Shown: positions 24,095 through 31,932, numbered from the stretch's first letter. The stretch is 36,317 nt of DNA from an uncultured Mycoplasmatota bacterium (GCA_900546055.1 URBG01000014.1:1-36317); one strand, 5' to 3'. Notes: a model not told the origin generated them from the sequence alone. Made by a program: numbers and translations.

Positions 24095-24122
24095 ATTATA
24101 TCACGTATTTATATAAACCCAA
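24095..24122 (-). promoter_or_regulatory. Candidate promoter of the esterase operon
   Basis: TTGGGT (24122-24117), 16-base spacer, TATAAT (24100-24095), 17 bases ahead of the start codon. Good -10, weak -35. Confidence 0.5.
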
Positions 24123-24124
24123 AA

Positions 24125-24150
24125 GAAAACATTTGTAATCTTGCAAATGT
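24125..24150 (-). terminator. Terminator of the sigH operon after the metalloprotease
   Basis: ACATTTG (24150-24144) pairs with CAAATGT (24135-24129), then TTTCTTTT on the minus strand, immediately after the metalloprotease stop codon. Confidence 0.75.
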
Positions 24151-25002
24151 CTATAATTTTTTCAAAACTTCCATCTGTAATTCTTTCCCATTTAGAAGTT
24201 TTTCTCTATCAAGTCCGATTTCATCCGCTAAATGCCAAACTAAAAATTGTCTTTGATAACCAGTTGCCCACATAATCTCTAGAAACTTTTGAGTTGCTTC
24301 AACTTTATTATAATTATATTTTCCTCTAAGTTTTTCTAAATAACCTCTAACAAATAAATATGAAGAAATATAAGCTATATCAAATGAACAAGAACCATCT
24401 TTAATTTTATTACCATAAAAATCATTGTTTTTATCAAGTTCAATTAACTCATTAATAGTTAATATCTGATTTTCATCAAGCTCTTTAAGAAGCATTCTGT
24501 GTTCCTCAAATTTTTCTTCATATCCAAGTACATATAAAGGAAACGCTTCAGCAAAACCTTCACAAAAATAGCGACCCTTATTAAAAAACACACTCTGAAC
24601 ATTATGAGCAAGCTCATGAATATAATTAACTTTCCGAGAAATTGTTTTGGGAATTATCTTAAACACATTTTCACTTATCCCAAGCGCGGTTGAAAATCCA
24701 TCAATATCATAAGAAGGCACTGGACGACCGCCACCACTAACATTAAATGGGAAATTTAATAATTCCATAAAATTTTCGTTAGGAACCACATAAATATAAA
24801 AAATAGGATTAGCTCTTCCTGGATATTTTATTTGAACACTTTTAATTTCGTTAACATATTCCTTTACACTTTCAATAGCTTCATCATATTCCCCATTTTC
24901 ATAATTTTTAAATATTTCTTCAGACATTCTAATTTTCAAATTATCACTGACAACTACCAGTTTTGATGTTTTAACGTACTGCCCTAATTTATCTATCTTC
25001 AT
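24151..25002 (-). CDS. Cytoplasmic HELAH gluzincin-type metalloprotease coupled to sigH
   Basis: A 283-residue protein with a zinc-protease HExxH motif H129-E-L-A-H133 (NYIHELAHNVQSVF) and, 15-19 residues later, CEGFAEAF, whose Glu (148 or 152) would be the third zinc ligand, as in gluzincins of the peptidase MA-like clan. There is no signal peptide or membrane helix, so it acts inside the cell. Its ATG lies one base after the sigH stop, so it is translated with sigH and may act in the same stress or sporulation programme. This gene is not part of the usual mrnC-rlmB-sigH cluster. Substrate unknown. Confidence 0.82.
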   Translation of the reverse strand: MKIDKLGQYVKTSKLVVVSDNLKIRMSEEIFKNYENGEYDEAIESVKEYVNEIKSVQIKYPGRANPIFYIYVVPNENFMELLNFPFNVSGGGRPVPSYDIDGFSTALGISENVFKIIPKTISRKVNYIHELAHNVQSVFFNKGRYFCEGFAEAFPLYVLGYEEKFEEHRMLLKELDENQILTINELIELDKNNDFYGNKIKDGSCSFDIAYISSYLFVRGYLEKLRGKYNYNKVEATQKFLEIMWATGYQRQFLVWHLADEIGLDREKLLNGKELQMEVLKKL

Positions 25003-25003
25003 T

Positions 25004-25621
25004 TTATAAATCCTTACTTTCTAAATAAGTTCTAACCTTAGCTTTAATTCTCTGAAGCGCATTGTCAACTTTCTTAGGATCAACATCTAATACCTCCGCA
25101 ATTTCCCTATAATTAAAACCACTTTTTTTCATGTCAAATACTTGCGATTCAAAATCAGTAAATTCCTGATTTAAACTATTGATAAGTTCTAATAAATTTT
25201 CATTATCGATGGCAATATCTTCTGGATTACTAGTTTTATCACCAATTATTTTATCTAAACTATTATTAAACTCCTCACTATCAATCGCTTCCATTGAAAG
25301 TGAATTATTTAAAATCTGATGTTTCAATCTACTAGCTGAAACAATCATACTAATCATTTTCGATTCAATACATTTTTTCGCATATGTAAAAAACAAAGTA
25401 TCTTTATGTTCGCTATAAGTATTAATCGCCGTACTAAAACCAACCATTCCCTCTTGAACCAAATCGTTATAATCAAGTCCAATATTTTGATTAGCATTAT
25501 AAAGTTTTTTCGCTAAACTACTAATTAAAGGACGATATTTTTCAAAAAGAAAATCAGTTACTTCCTCATTATCAGCAACATAACTAACCAATTCAAAATC
25601 ATTTAAATCCTTATACTCCAC
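25004..25621 (-). CDS. sigH: RNA polymerase sigma factor SigH (Spo0H type)
   Basis: A 205-residue sigma-70 family factor. Region 2: FLFEKYRPLISSLAKKLY, GLDYNDLVQEGMVGFSTAINTYSEHKDTLFFTYAKKCIESKM; region 4: LNQEFTDFESQVFDMKKSGFNYREIAEVLDVDPKKVDNALQRIKAKVR, as in SigH (LSxxExxVLxxYLxGxSYxEIA). The position after mrnC and rlmB is that of Bacillus sigH, supporting the name. SigH drives early sporulation and competence genes in Bacillus. The start is GTG 25621, 11 bases inside rlmB, after GGTGAG. The yacP gene usually between rlmB and sigH is absent. Confidence 0.92.
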   Translation of the reverse strand: MEYKDLNDFELVSYVADNEEVTDFLFEKYRPLISSLAKKLYNANQNIGLDYNDLVQEGMVGFSTAINTYSEHKDTLFFTYAKKCIESKMISMIVSASRLKHQILNNSLSMEAIDSEEFNNSLDKIIGDKTSNPEDIAIDNENLLELINSLNQEFTDFESQVFDMKKSGFNYREIAEVLDVDPKKVDNALQRIKAKVRTYLESKDL

Positions 25622-26303
25622 GATTTCTCACCGCCTCATAAATAACTAAAGCCGCTGCCACTGAAGCATTCAAACTATTTACTTCACCTCGCATCGGAAT
25701 TGACGCAATAAAGTCACAATTTTCTTCAGTTAGTCTGCTTAACCCTTTGCCTTCACTACCAATCACAATGACAATTTTTCCACTATAATCAATTTTCTTA
25801 AAATCAGTGCCTTCCATATCTGTGCCAATTACCCAGTAGCCTTTATCTTTTAATTCCTTTAAAGTATTAACAAGATTATTGACCATGGCAATCTTTACAT
25901 TTTCTATAGCTCCAACACTAACTTTTATAACTGTGGCATTTACTCTAACTGATCTATCCTTAGGAATAATTAAACTTTTAATTCCAGCCGCTTCACAAGT
26001 TCGAATAATTGCTCCTAAATTATGAGGATCTTCCAAATGATCAAGCATAACAATTATTTCTTCCTCTAATACTTCGTCAAGAGATGCATAATCATAATCA
26101 GGGACCTCTAAAATAATGCCCTGATGATTACCACTTTGTAATCTATCTAAGTCATATTTAGTTACATAATTTATCTTAATATTTTTACTAGATATTTTAT
26201 TTAGTAAATTTTTATCATTAAACTTTTCATAAATAAAAGCTTGTTTAATTTTTTCGCCTTTTAAAAGCGCTTCCTCTGCTACATTCTTACCATATATATA
26301 CAT
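25611..26303 (-). CDS. rlmB: 23S rRNA 2'-O-ribose (Gm2251-type) methyltransferase RlmB
   Basis: A 230-residue SPOUT methylase of the TrmH/RlmB family. The N-terminal substrate domain has YIYGKNVAEEALLKGEKI; SPOUT motifs follow: MLDHLEDPHNLGAIIRTCEAAGI, VIVIGSEGKGLSRL, and IPMRGEVNSLNASVAAALVIYEA, which form the knotted SAM site. RlmB methylates G2251 in the peptidyl-transferase P loop of 23S rRNA. It directly abuts mrnC (TAA then ATG) and overlaps sigH. ATG 26303 follows TAGGTGA. Confidence 0.94.
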   Translation of the reverse strand: MYIYGKNVAEEALLKGEKIKQAFIYEKFNDKNLLNKISSKNIKINYVTKYDLDRLQSGNHQGIILEVPDYDYASLDEVLEEEIIVMLDHLEDPHNLGAIIRTCEAAGIKSLIIPKDRSVRVNATVIKVSVGAIENVKIAMVNNLVNTLKELKDKGYWVIGTDMEGTDFKKIDYSGKIVIVIGSEGKGLSRLTEENCDFIASIPMRGEVNSLNASVAAALVIYEAVRNRGV

Positions 26304-26669
26304 TTAATCACCTACTATATAATTCATAATTTCTAAAATTCTATTTTTATTGTTGCTTAGTTCCAAGTATCCAATCAAAGCTTCTAAACCTGTTGCTCTT
26401 TTATAAGTAACAATATCCGTATTTTTAGGACTGCCATGACTCTTATGATTACGAGCTCTTTTAACCACTAAGACTTCTTCATCAGTTAAGAATTTATCAT
26501 TAAACATTTTTTCTAAAAAATCACTTTGTGCTTTCGCGCTTACATATTTAACACTCTCTTTTTGTAAATCATTTACTTTACAAATTCCCTTATCAAGCAA
26601 ATACTTTCTAATATAAACTTCATAAATTGCATCACCTAAATAAGCTAAAGCTAACGAATTATCTACCAT
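26304..26669 (-). CDS. mrnC: Mini-ribonuclease III
   Basis: About 121 residues: a lone RNase III catalytic domain without the double-stranded RNA-binding domain. SLALAYLGDAIYEVYIRKYLLDKG carries the Asp and Glu of the RNase III signature, and a later TDIVTYKRATGLEALIGYLEL matches the EYKxATGLEALIGYL region. Mini-III trims 23S rRNA precursors in Bacillota. The start is uncertain: ATG 26669 is chosen; a GTG at 26678 sits closer to the GAGGAG site, and the frame's TTG at 26690 lies within that site. It overlaps the upstream gene and abuts rlmB. Confidence 0.93.
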   Translation of the reverse strand: MVDNSLALAYLGDAIYEVYIRKYLLDKGICKVNDLQKESVKYVSAKAQSDFLEKMFNDKFLTDEEVLVVKRARNHKSHGSPKNTDIVTYKRATGLEALIGYLELSNNKNRILEIMNYIVGD

Positions 26670-27060
26670 TATTTCCACAATACTCCTCAATCAATTTAAT
26701 ATCTTTAAAATCCTTTTCTCTTCCTAAATCATGTTTAAATTTTAAAATCGCTTCAATATTTTGAATAGGGATACCATCTATCACATCAACTTTTTCTCTG
26801 TCAAAATAATTCAAACCAAAATCGAATATATCAAAAGAATATACATTAAACACTTGTCCATTAACTTCACTTGTATAACTACATTCGCAGTCATATTCTT
26901 TCAAAAGTCTATCGTATAAATTCTTAGAAACTGCCAAATCAATATCGTTTGCCTTATCCTTGATCCCGAGCAAAACCAAAGCTCCAGTCGATAAAACAAT
27001 ATATTCATCTTTAGCAAAACCATATTTATTCAAAATATCAACAATTTCCGCCTTATTCAT
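26659..27060 (-). CDS. Small nucleotidyltransferase-like protein
   Basis: A 133-residue protein with a GALVLLGIKDKANDIDLAV segment: the Gly/Ser-poor start and D-I-D pair resemble the minimal nucleotidyltransferase fold (Pol beta superfamily, AbiEii-like). VLSTGALVLLG fits the strand-helix before the metal site. No antitoxin partner is seen. It sits between rbgA and mrnC in a chain of overlapping genes. The start ATG 27060 (MNKAEIVD) follows AGGTGGG; the GTG at 27069 is part of that site. The rbgA stop lies inside its first codons. Not a standard member of this cluster, so the role is unknown. Confidence 0.72.
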   Translation of the reverse strand: MNKAEIVDILNKYGFAKDEYIVLSTGALVLLGIKDKANDIDLAVSKNLYDRLLKEYDCECSYTSEVNGQVFNVYSFDIFDFGLNYFDREKVDVIDGIPIQNIEAILKFKHDLGREKDFKDIKLIEEYCGNNGR

Positions 27061-27946
27061 TGGTCCCACCTATAAATTCATCATATCTATCAAAAGTAAT
27101 TGGCTTAATATAACCGTTTTTAATATCACTCATAATTAAGCTCATCACTTTATCATAATCGATTTCTCCGCCTTTAATAAGACAACCGCGGCGCCTACCA
27201 ATTTCTTCAAGGTCACACAAAATATCGTCATTTAATTCTTCGAGATTATAGCGTTCTTTTAAAAGCTTTGGATAATATTTTTCTAAAGTTCTTAAAACAT
27301 ACTCCACAACTTCAAAAAGTGGCAATATCTCTTCTCTAATAGCAGTAAAAGACGCTAGATTAAAAGCATTAGCTTCTTCTAGTTTAGGCCATAAAATTCC
27401 AGGTGAATCTAAAAGTTCAATATCATCGTTCACCCTTATCCAGCTTAAGCTTTTCGTAACTCCTGGTTTATTACCAATATTAACAACCTTTTTGCCAGCC
27501 AAACGATTAATCAAAGTACTTTTACCAACATTTGGAATGCCGACAACTAATACTCTTATTTTACGTTTTAGCATTCCCTTATCAGTTCTCTTTTGATTAA
27601 AATCTTCCATAACCTGTTCGGTTAGCTCAATTAAAGGTTTTATATTAGTATTACCCTCTAAGTTCATTTTAATTACTTTATAGCCCTTTTCCTCATAATA
27701 TTTAACCCATTTATTGGTCTCTTCAAGATCACATAAATCAATCTTACTTAAAATCATAATTTTAGGCTTATCTTTTGTATATTCCTCAATATCAATAATC
27801 TTTGATGAAAGAGGCATTCTAGCATCAACCACTTCATAAACCATATCAATTAAATTAATCTGTTCTTTAATCAATCTTTTTGTTTTAGCCATATGCCCTG
27901 GATACCAATTTATGTTTGTAGTATTTTGTCGATTATTATTGTCCAT
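27053..27946 (-). CDS. rbgA: Ribosome biogenesis GTPase RbgA (YlqF)
   Basis: A 297-residue circularly permuted GTPase: WYPGHMAKTKR near the start, the G4 motif ILSKIDL precedes G1 GIPNVGKSTLINRL and G3 DSPGILWP, the order that marks the YlqF/YawG group. RbgA completes late 50S assembly in Bacillota. The start is ATG 27946 after AGGAGG; a longer frame to 27988 lies inside the upstream gene without a site. In Bacillus it follows rplS; here lepB and two other genes intervene. It overlaps the next gene by 8 bases. Confidence 0.95.
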   Translation of the reverse strand: MDNNNRQNTTNINWYPGHMAKTKRLIKEQINLIDMVYEVVDARMPLSSKIIDIEEYTKDKPKIMILSKIDLCDLEETNKWVKYYEEKGYKVIKMNLEGNTNIKPLIELTEQVMEDFNQKRTDKGMLKRKIRVLVVGIPNVGKSTLINRLAGKKVVNIGNKPGVTKSLSWIRVNDDIELLDSPGILWPKLEEANAFNLASFTAIREEILPLFEVVEYVLRTLEKYYPKLLKERYNLEELNDDILCDLEEIGRRRGCLIKGGEIDYDKVMSLIMSDIKNGYIKPITFDRYDEFIGGTNE

Positions 27947-28400
27947 CGTTATTTCCTCCTTGATTAACATGCTCGTTTTTATTTTCAATATATTCTAAGA
28001 CGCTTCTATGTTGCTTTATTATTGATACAAAATTTGGCTTAAATTGATCTAAATAATCCATGATTAAATCTGCATATTCATCAATATTTTTATCATTAAC
28101 TACATCTTTTAAATATTTAATAATTCCTTTTTTAGTATTTATTTTCTCTACATAAAAAGCCAATAAATTAGTTGATCCTATTTTTTCTTTTGCTGCTGAA
28201 ACTATCGAGTATAAATTTTCCCTTGACATATCATACTTAGGTTTATACCCTCCCGCTCTAGAAAATAATATCAACATGCATCCAACAAAAAGTTTGTCTG
28301 TTCCATTGTTTGGAAATGTTTTGTCTGTAAACTCAATTAGACTTTCTATGTTACCTTTTTCATAGTCATCGTATAATTCCATTAAAATCCTATTTATCAT
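27936..28400 (-). CDS. Hypothetical protein upstream of rbgA
   Basis: A 154-residue soluble, alpha-helical protein with no signal peptide or membrane helix. Segments of note are GCMLILFSRAGGYKPKYDMSRENLYSIV and a Lys/Asp-rich middle; the C-terminus is Asn/Gly-rich and low-complexity. Not recognised. Its last codons overlap the rbgA start by 11 bases, so it is the first gene of the chain that runs through rbgA, mrnC, rlmB and sigH. ATG 28400 follows GTAGG. Confidence 0.62.
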   Translation of the reverse strand: MINRILMELYDDYEKGNIESLIEFTDKTFPNNGTDKLFVGCMLILFSRAGGYKPKYDMSRENLYSIVSAAKEKIGSTNLLAFYVEKINTKKGIIKYLKDVVNDKNIDEYADLIMDYLDQFKPNFVSIIKQHRSVLEYIENKNEHVNQGGNNDGQ

Positions 28401-28479
28401 ATTTTACCTACTTTATCTATATTGTTGTCTATCTTATCCCCTAGTTAATTCATTTACTCAAGGAAATAATACCAAAACC

Positions 28480-29082
28480 CTATATATCTATATCTGTATA
28501 CTTTTCTTCATTTATAAGTCTTTTTATTTTAGCCATTTGCCTTTTCATTGAATCCATCAATTTTGAATCACATATTATTCTATCATAGGATAAAACAGTA
28601 TTTTCAACATAATCGTAATAAAATTGAATATTATCGTTTTTTAAAACTTTAGTCCAATGTAAAATTATGCGGGCTAAATGGTACTCATGAGTTACTAACA
28701 CAATATTAATTGGTCTATCAACTAATTTTAAATTTAACATATTCATAATATTAATGTTATTTTCTTCAGTTGTTTTTGACTCATTTTCAATAATTATTTT
28801 ACTATCATCTATTGAATTTCTTATTAAAAATTCTCTCATATATTCAGCTTCATTAAAATAACCTTTTTTACCTATGCCACCAGTTACTACAACTTTATCA
28901 AACTTAATATTATCTAAAATATTGATTGCGTAATTCAAACGTTCATCCAACAATTGTTTTACAGAGCATCCATATATGATTACATAATCTGCATAATTAT
29001 ATTCTTCTTTTTTGACATTAAAGAAAATTTTCTTTATTAATTTTTCATCTAAATCATTTATATTTACTTCTGATAGTTTCAT
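28480..29082 (-). CDS. YdcF/DUF218 family protein
   Basis: A 200-residue protein with the ElyC/SanA/YdcF pattern: YVIIYGCSVKQLLDERLNYAINIL, KVVVTGGIGKKGYFNEAEYMREFL, IIIENESKTTEENNINIMNML, and VLVTHEYHLARI. The TGG, E-STT(x)EN-type and THxYHxxR motifs form the family's putative active site. Members are often envelope-linked, but this one has no N-terminal membrane helix, so it is cytoplasmic. The reaction is unknown. It is flanked by lepB upstream and the rbgA chain downstream and may be a single-gene unit. Confidence 0.85.
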   Translation of the reverse strand: MKLSEVNINDLDEKLIKKIFFNVKKEEYNYADYVIIYGCSVKQLLDERLNYAINILDNIKFDKVVVTGGIGKKGYFNEAEYMREFLIRNSIDDSKIIIENESKTTEENNINIMNMLNLKLVDRPINIVLVTHEYHLARIILHWTKVLKNDNIQFYYDYVENTVLSYDRIICDSKLMDSMKRQMAKIKRLINEEKYTDIDI

Positions 29083-29230
29083 AATACACCCCTTTATTTA
29101 AATTATTTCAGTCCAAAAAATAACACCATGTTCTTTATAAAAATATGTTTATCAATATTTAAAGTCTTTTTGTTAAAAGAGCAACAACAAAATTTCATTT
29201 TATTGTAACAACTCATCTCTTTTAATTATA

Positions 29231-29256
29231 ACAAAAAGTAGCTAAAGTAGCTACTT
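29231..29256 (-). terminator. Terminator of lepB
   Basis: AAGTAGCT (29256-29249) pairs with AGCTACTT (29243-29236) across ACTTT, followed by TTTG and T-rich DNA. The lepB TAG stop lies within the stem. Confidence 0.8.
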
Positions 29257-29778
29257 ATTTATTTTGCCGAATGTGTCAAATGGAAAAATACTAAAATTAG
29301 TGGCTCCTTGGATTGTATCTTTATTAACTACCCCAATAATTCTACTATCCGTTGAATTATTACGATTATCTCCCATTACAAAATAGCAATCTTCTGGAAC
29401 TTTATCTAATCCAATATCCTCTAATTTAAAATCAGCAGTATCAGAATTTCTAGAAAAATCTTCCTTAACATATTCACCATTAATATAAAGTTTATTATCT
29501 TTATATTCAACCGTGTCACCTGGAAGTCCAATTACCCTTTTTATAAGTTTATCATTATTGTATTTAAAGACAACAACATCAAATCTTTCAAAAGAATGAT
29601 CATATTTTTTCAAAATTAAAATTTCATTGTCCTTAAGTGTTGGAACCATTGAAGTTCCTTCAACTTGAACTGGAGTTACAATAAATGTCCTAATTAAAAC
29701 CACCACTAAAATAATTATAATGTATGGTAATAACTCCTTAAAAATATTTTTCTTTTCCGCCTTTTTAGTCTCTTCCAT
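29251..29778 (-). CDS. lepB: Signal peptidase I
   Basis: A 175-residue type I signal peptidase: a short cytoplasmic basic segment, one membrane helix (about 18-35), the catalytic serine in GTSMVPTL (Ser43) and the general base lysine in LIKRVIGLPGD (Lys80), then FVMGDNRNNSTDSR. It cleaves Sec signal peptides on the outer face, plausibly those of the surface proteins seen in this window. The start is ATG 29778 after AGGAGATAAG; the TTG at 29796 lies upstream of that site. It follows rplS across a terminator and may be partly read through from it. Confidence 0.95.
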   Translation of the reverse strand: MEETKKAEKKNIFKELLPYIIIILVVVLIRTFIVTPVQVEGTSMVPTLKDNEILILKKYDHSFERFDVVVFKYNNDKLIKRVIGLPGDTVEYKDNKLYINGEYVKEDFSRNSDTADFKLEDIGLDKVPEDCYFVMGDNRNNSTDSRIIGVVNKDTIQGATNFSIFPFDTFGKINK

Positions 29779-29795
29779 ATTCTTATCTCCTAGCA

Positions 29796-29819
29796 AAAAT
29801 AAGGCATAAGCCTTATTTT
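29796..29819 (-). terminator. Terminator of rplS
   Basis: AAAATAAGGC / GCCTTATTTT stem with TTAT loop, followed by a short T stretch. The rplS stop (29813-29815) lies in the stem. Read-through may supply lepB, which has no obvious promoter of its own. Confidence 0.75.
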
Positions 29820-30151
29820 CTTTCTTTAATTTTTGCTTGGCCTTTTAAGCTACGTAAATAATTTAATTTAGCTCTTCTAACTTTACCTTTTCTAACAACT
29901 ACTACGCTGTCAACTTTAGGTGAGTTAAAAGGGAAAATTCTTTCAACACCAACACCACCAGAAATTTTTCTAACAGTGAAAGTTTTACTAACGCCACCAC
30001 CTTGGATAGCCATTACGATACCTTCAAAAGCTTGAATTCTCTCACGTTTACCTTCAATAATTCTTACGTTTACTTTTACAGTATCACCAACGCGAAATTC
30101 AGGTAAATCAGTTCTGATTTGACTCTTTGTAATTTGGTCAACTAAATTCAT
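29813..30151 (-). CDS. rplS: 50S ribosomal protein L19
   Basis: A 112-residue L19: LPEFRVGDTVKVNVRIIEGKRERIQAFEGIVMA, TFTVRKISGGVGVERIFPFNSPKVDSV, and KVRRAKLNYLR are the family signatures. It lies at the 30S-50S interface. It follows trmD/rimM with one extra gene between, as in the Bacillus rimM-trmD-rplS order. It has its own promoter and a structured leader. ATG 30151 follows AAAGGAGAG. Confidence 0.98.
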   Translation of the reverse strand: MNLVDQITKSQIRTDLPEFRVGDTVKVNVRIIEGKRERIQAFEGIVMAIQGGGVSKTFTVRKISGGVGVERIFPFNSPKVDSVVVVRKGKVRRAKLNYLRSLKGQAKIKERK

Positions 30152-30215
30152 AGGTCACTCTCCTTTGTCTTATTCTGCAATCATAGAAAAATAACTTCCA
30201 GCGGATCACGACATA
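30152..30215 (-). promoter_or_regulatory. Candidate L19 leader RNA
   Basis: The 5' untranslated region of rplS is about 60 bases and can form short stems around GTGATCCGCTGGAAG and TTGCAGAATAAGACAAAGGAG. Bacillota rplS genes often carry an L19 autoregulatory leader; I could not confirm the consensus by eye. Confidence 0.35.
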
Positions 30216-30219
30216 AAAA

Positions 30220-30248
30220 ATTTTACCATATATTACAAGAATATGCAA
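30220..30248 (-). promoter_or_regulatory. SigA promoter of rplS
   Basis: TTGCAT (30248-30243), 17-base spacer, TAAAAT (30225-30220). Confidence 0.65.
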
Positions 30249-30252
30249 GAAG

Positions 30253-30272
30253 ATAGAAGAATTTTCTTCTAT
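30253..30272. terminator. Hairpin between the 30350-30793 gene and rplS
   Basis: A 20-base near-perfect inverted repeat, ATAGAAGAA with TTCTTCTAT. The T-rich tract is better on the plus strand (TTTATTTAAAC) than on the minus (CTTCTTG), so it may be a weak terminator of the trmD operon. Confidence 0.4.
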
Positions 30273-30349
30273 TTTATTTAAACAACTGTTTTTATTAAAC
30301 CATAATTATCACAATATTATTCCAATAAATAGATTAAATAAAAAAGAAG

Positions 30350-30793
30350 CTATTTTCCGCCTCTTCCACGACTATTTTTCATATTCTTATTATTTTCATA
30401 AATTCTAGCTTTCAATTCTTCTTCGACGAATTTTACTCTATACAATAATTCTTTAATGTATGCTGGATTTAAAAATTTAGAATACTTATTCATAATAAGT
30501 GCTTTATACCTTCTAGTATCATCAAGCACTAAACTTAAGTCACCCGAATCGTCATCTTCAGAATCTAAAATACTAATTAAAAAATTTAAATAAGCATTAA
30601 GTTTAATCCTCGTTTTTCTTTTTAAAACATTTTCTATTAATGACGGTTCAACTAATATTAAACTACTTACCTCTACCCCATCATATTCAACATTATTACG
30701 CGGCTTTACCCTAAAACCATCAACTTTATTATAATTGAGATATCCATAAACTATTTCGTTGTTTTCTTTATCGCAAATATAATACTTGCTCAT
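30350..30793 (-). CDS. Hypothetical protein between trmD and rplS
   Basis: A 147-residue soluble protein: an N-terminal beta-like half (YYICDKENNEIVYGYLNYNKVDG), an acidic linker with SEDDDSGDLS, a helical half with KYSKFLNPAYIKELLYRVKFVEEEL, and a basic SRGRGGK tail that could touch RNA. Not recognised. It follows trmD by 4 bases, so it belongs to the TrmH-rimM-trmD operon and could be a translation-linked protein by position. ATG 30793 follows a modest AGATGA. Confidence 0.65.
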   Translation of the reverse strand: MSKYYICDKENNEIVYGYLNYNKVDGFRVKPRNNVEYDGVEVSSLILVEPSLIENVLKRKTRIKLNAYLNFLISILDSEDDDSGDLSLVLDDTRRYKALIMNKYSKFLNPAYIKELLYRVKFVEEELKARIYENNKNMKNSRGRGGK

Positions 30794-30797
30794 AAAA

Positions 30798-31466
30798 TCA
30801 TCTCTTTTCTAATAAATCTGGTCTTCTATCGCGTGTTCTTTTTAAACTTTCTTCTTCTCTAAACTTTTTAATATTAGCATGATGGCCTGATAATAATACT
30901 TCTGGAACCTTCATACCTCTAAAATCTTCTGGCCTTGTATAAACTGGATAATCTAGTAAATTGTTATTAAAAGAATCTTGAAGATGGGACTCTTTTTCAA
31001 TTACTCCATCAATCAAACGAACTACACTATCAGTAATCACCATGCTAGCAAGTTCGCCACCTGTTAAAACATAATCACCAATACTTATCTCTAAATCAGC
31101 TAAACTTCTAATGCGTTCATCAAAGCCTTCATAATGTCCACAAATTAAAATCAAATGCTTTTCCTTAGATAAATCATAAGCTATAGACTGTTTATAAGGT
31201 TTACCCTGGGGAGTCATTAAAATCACTTTAGAACTATCTTTCTTTAGATCCTCTACTGCGTCAAATATTGGTTGTGGCATAAGCACCATGCCCTTGCCCC
31301 CACCAAAACCATAATCATCAACCCTTCGGTGCGGATCCTTACTATAAGCTCTAATATCATGCGTTTCTATTTGAACTAACCCTTTTTCTATTGCCCGTTT
31401 AATTATTGATTCATGGAGAAATTCCTCAAACATTCCTGGAAATATTGTTAATATATCAATCTTCAT
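30798..31466 (-). CDS. trmD: tRNA (guanine-37-N1) methyltransferase
   Basis: A 222-residue TrmD: KIDILTIFPGMFEEFLHESI, DDYGFGGGKGMVLMPQPIFDAVE, LICGHYEGFDERI, EISIGDYVLTGGELASMV and LDYPVYTRPEDFRG are all diagnostic, including the trefoil-knot SAM loop. It methylates G37 of tRNAs reading CNN codons to prevent frameshifts. It overlaps the rimM stop by 11 bases. Operon with rimM and the TrmH-family methylase. Confidence 0.98.
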   Translation of the reverse strand: MKIDILTIFPGMFEEFLHESIIKRAIEKGLVQIETHDIRAYSKDPHRRVDDYGFGGGKGMVLMPQPIFDAVEDLKKDSSKVILMTPQGKPYKQSIAYDLSKEKHLILICGHYEGFDERIRSLADLEISIGDYVLTGGELASMVITDSVVRLIDGVIEKESHLQDSFNNNLLDYPVYTRPEDFRGMKVPEVLLSGHHANIKKFREEESLKRTRDRRPDLLEKR

Positions 31467-31932
31467 TTAACAAGCCCTCGATTACATTAATTTCAATTTT
31501 TTCCTTACTTATATTTTTTATAAAAGCCGGAACATAAGGTATTAAGTATTCTTTTTCTCCATTTTTAACCACTAGCAATTCTTGGTTTACATTTTTTATT
31601 ATTTCTGACAAAACACCAACTAATTTACCATCACCATAAACCTCAAGCCCAATTAAATCTTCATTTAATAAATCTGGAAAAATATAATCATTTCTATCTA
31701 TATATACATTTTTACCTTTATATTTTAAAACTTCATCAATATCATTAATACCTTCAAACGTTACCATATCATAATTTTTATGAACCCTATAACTACTAAT
31801 CACTAAGTCATCATCCGCAATATATAAATGATTACCTTTTTGGAAAACTAAATCTTTATATTTAAACTCTGAAATAATTCTAATTTCACCTTTAATACCA
31901 TGAGTATTTACAACTTTACCAATATAAAACAT
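31456..31932 (-). CDS. rimM: 16S rRNA processing protein RimM
   Basis: A 158-residue RimM: FYIGKVVNTHGIKGEIRIISE at the N-terminus, then the DDLVISSYRVHKNYDMVTFEGINDIDEV region and a C-terminal PRC-barrel (LIGLEVYGDGKLVGVLSEII, EYLIPYVPAFI). It binds S19 during 30S assembly. It abuts the TrmH-family gene (TAA then ATG at 31932) and overlaps trmD. Confidence 0.96.
   Translation of the reverse strand: MFYIGKVVNTHGIKGEIRIISEFKYKDLVFQKGNHLYIADDDLVISSYRVHKNYDMVTFEGINDIDEVLKYKGKNVYIDRNDYIFPDLLNEDLIGLEVYGDGKLVGVLSEIIKNVNQELLVVKNGEKEYLIPYVPAFIKNISKEKIEINVIEGLLNED

Noticed and set aside
29103..29216. 37-codon Cys-rich frame (MSCYNKMKFCCCSF...) on the minus strand between lepB and the ydcF-like gene
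   Set aside because: It follows a TATAAT at short distance but has no usable Shine-Dalgarno sequence and no recognised family; in AT-rich intergenic DNA such a frame is expected by chance.
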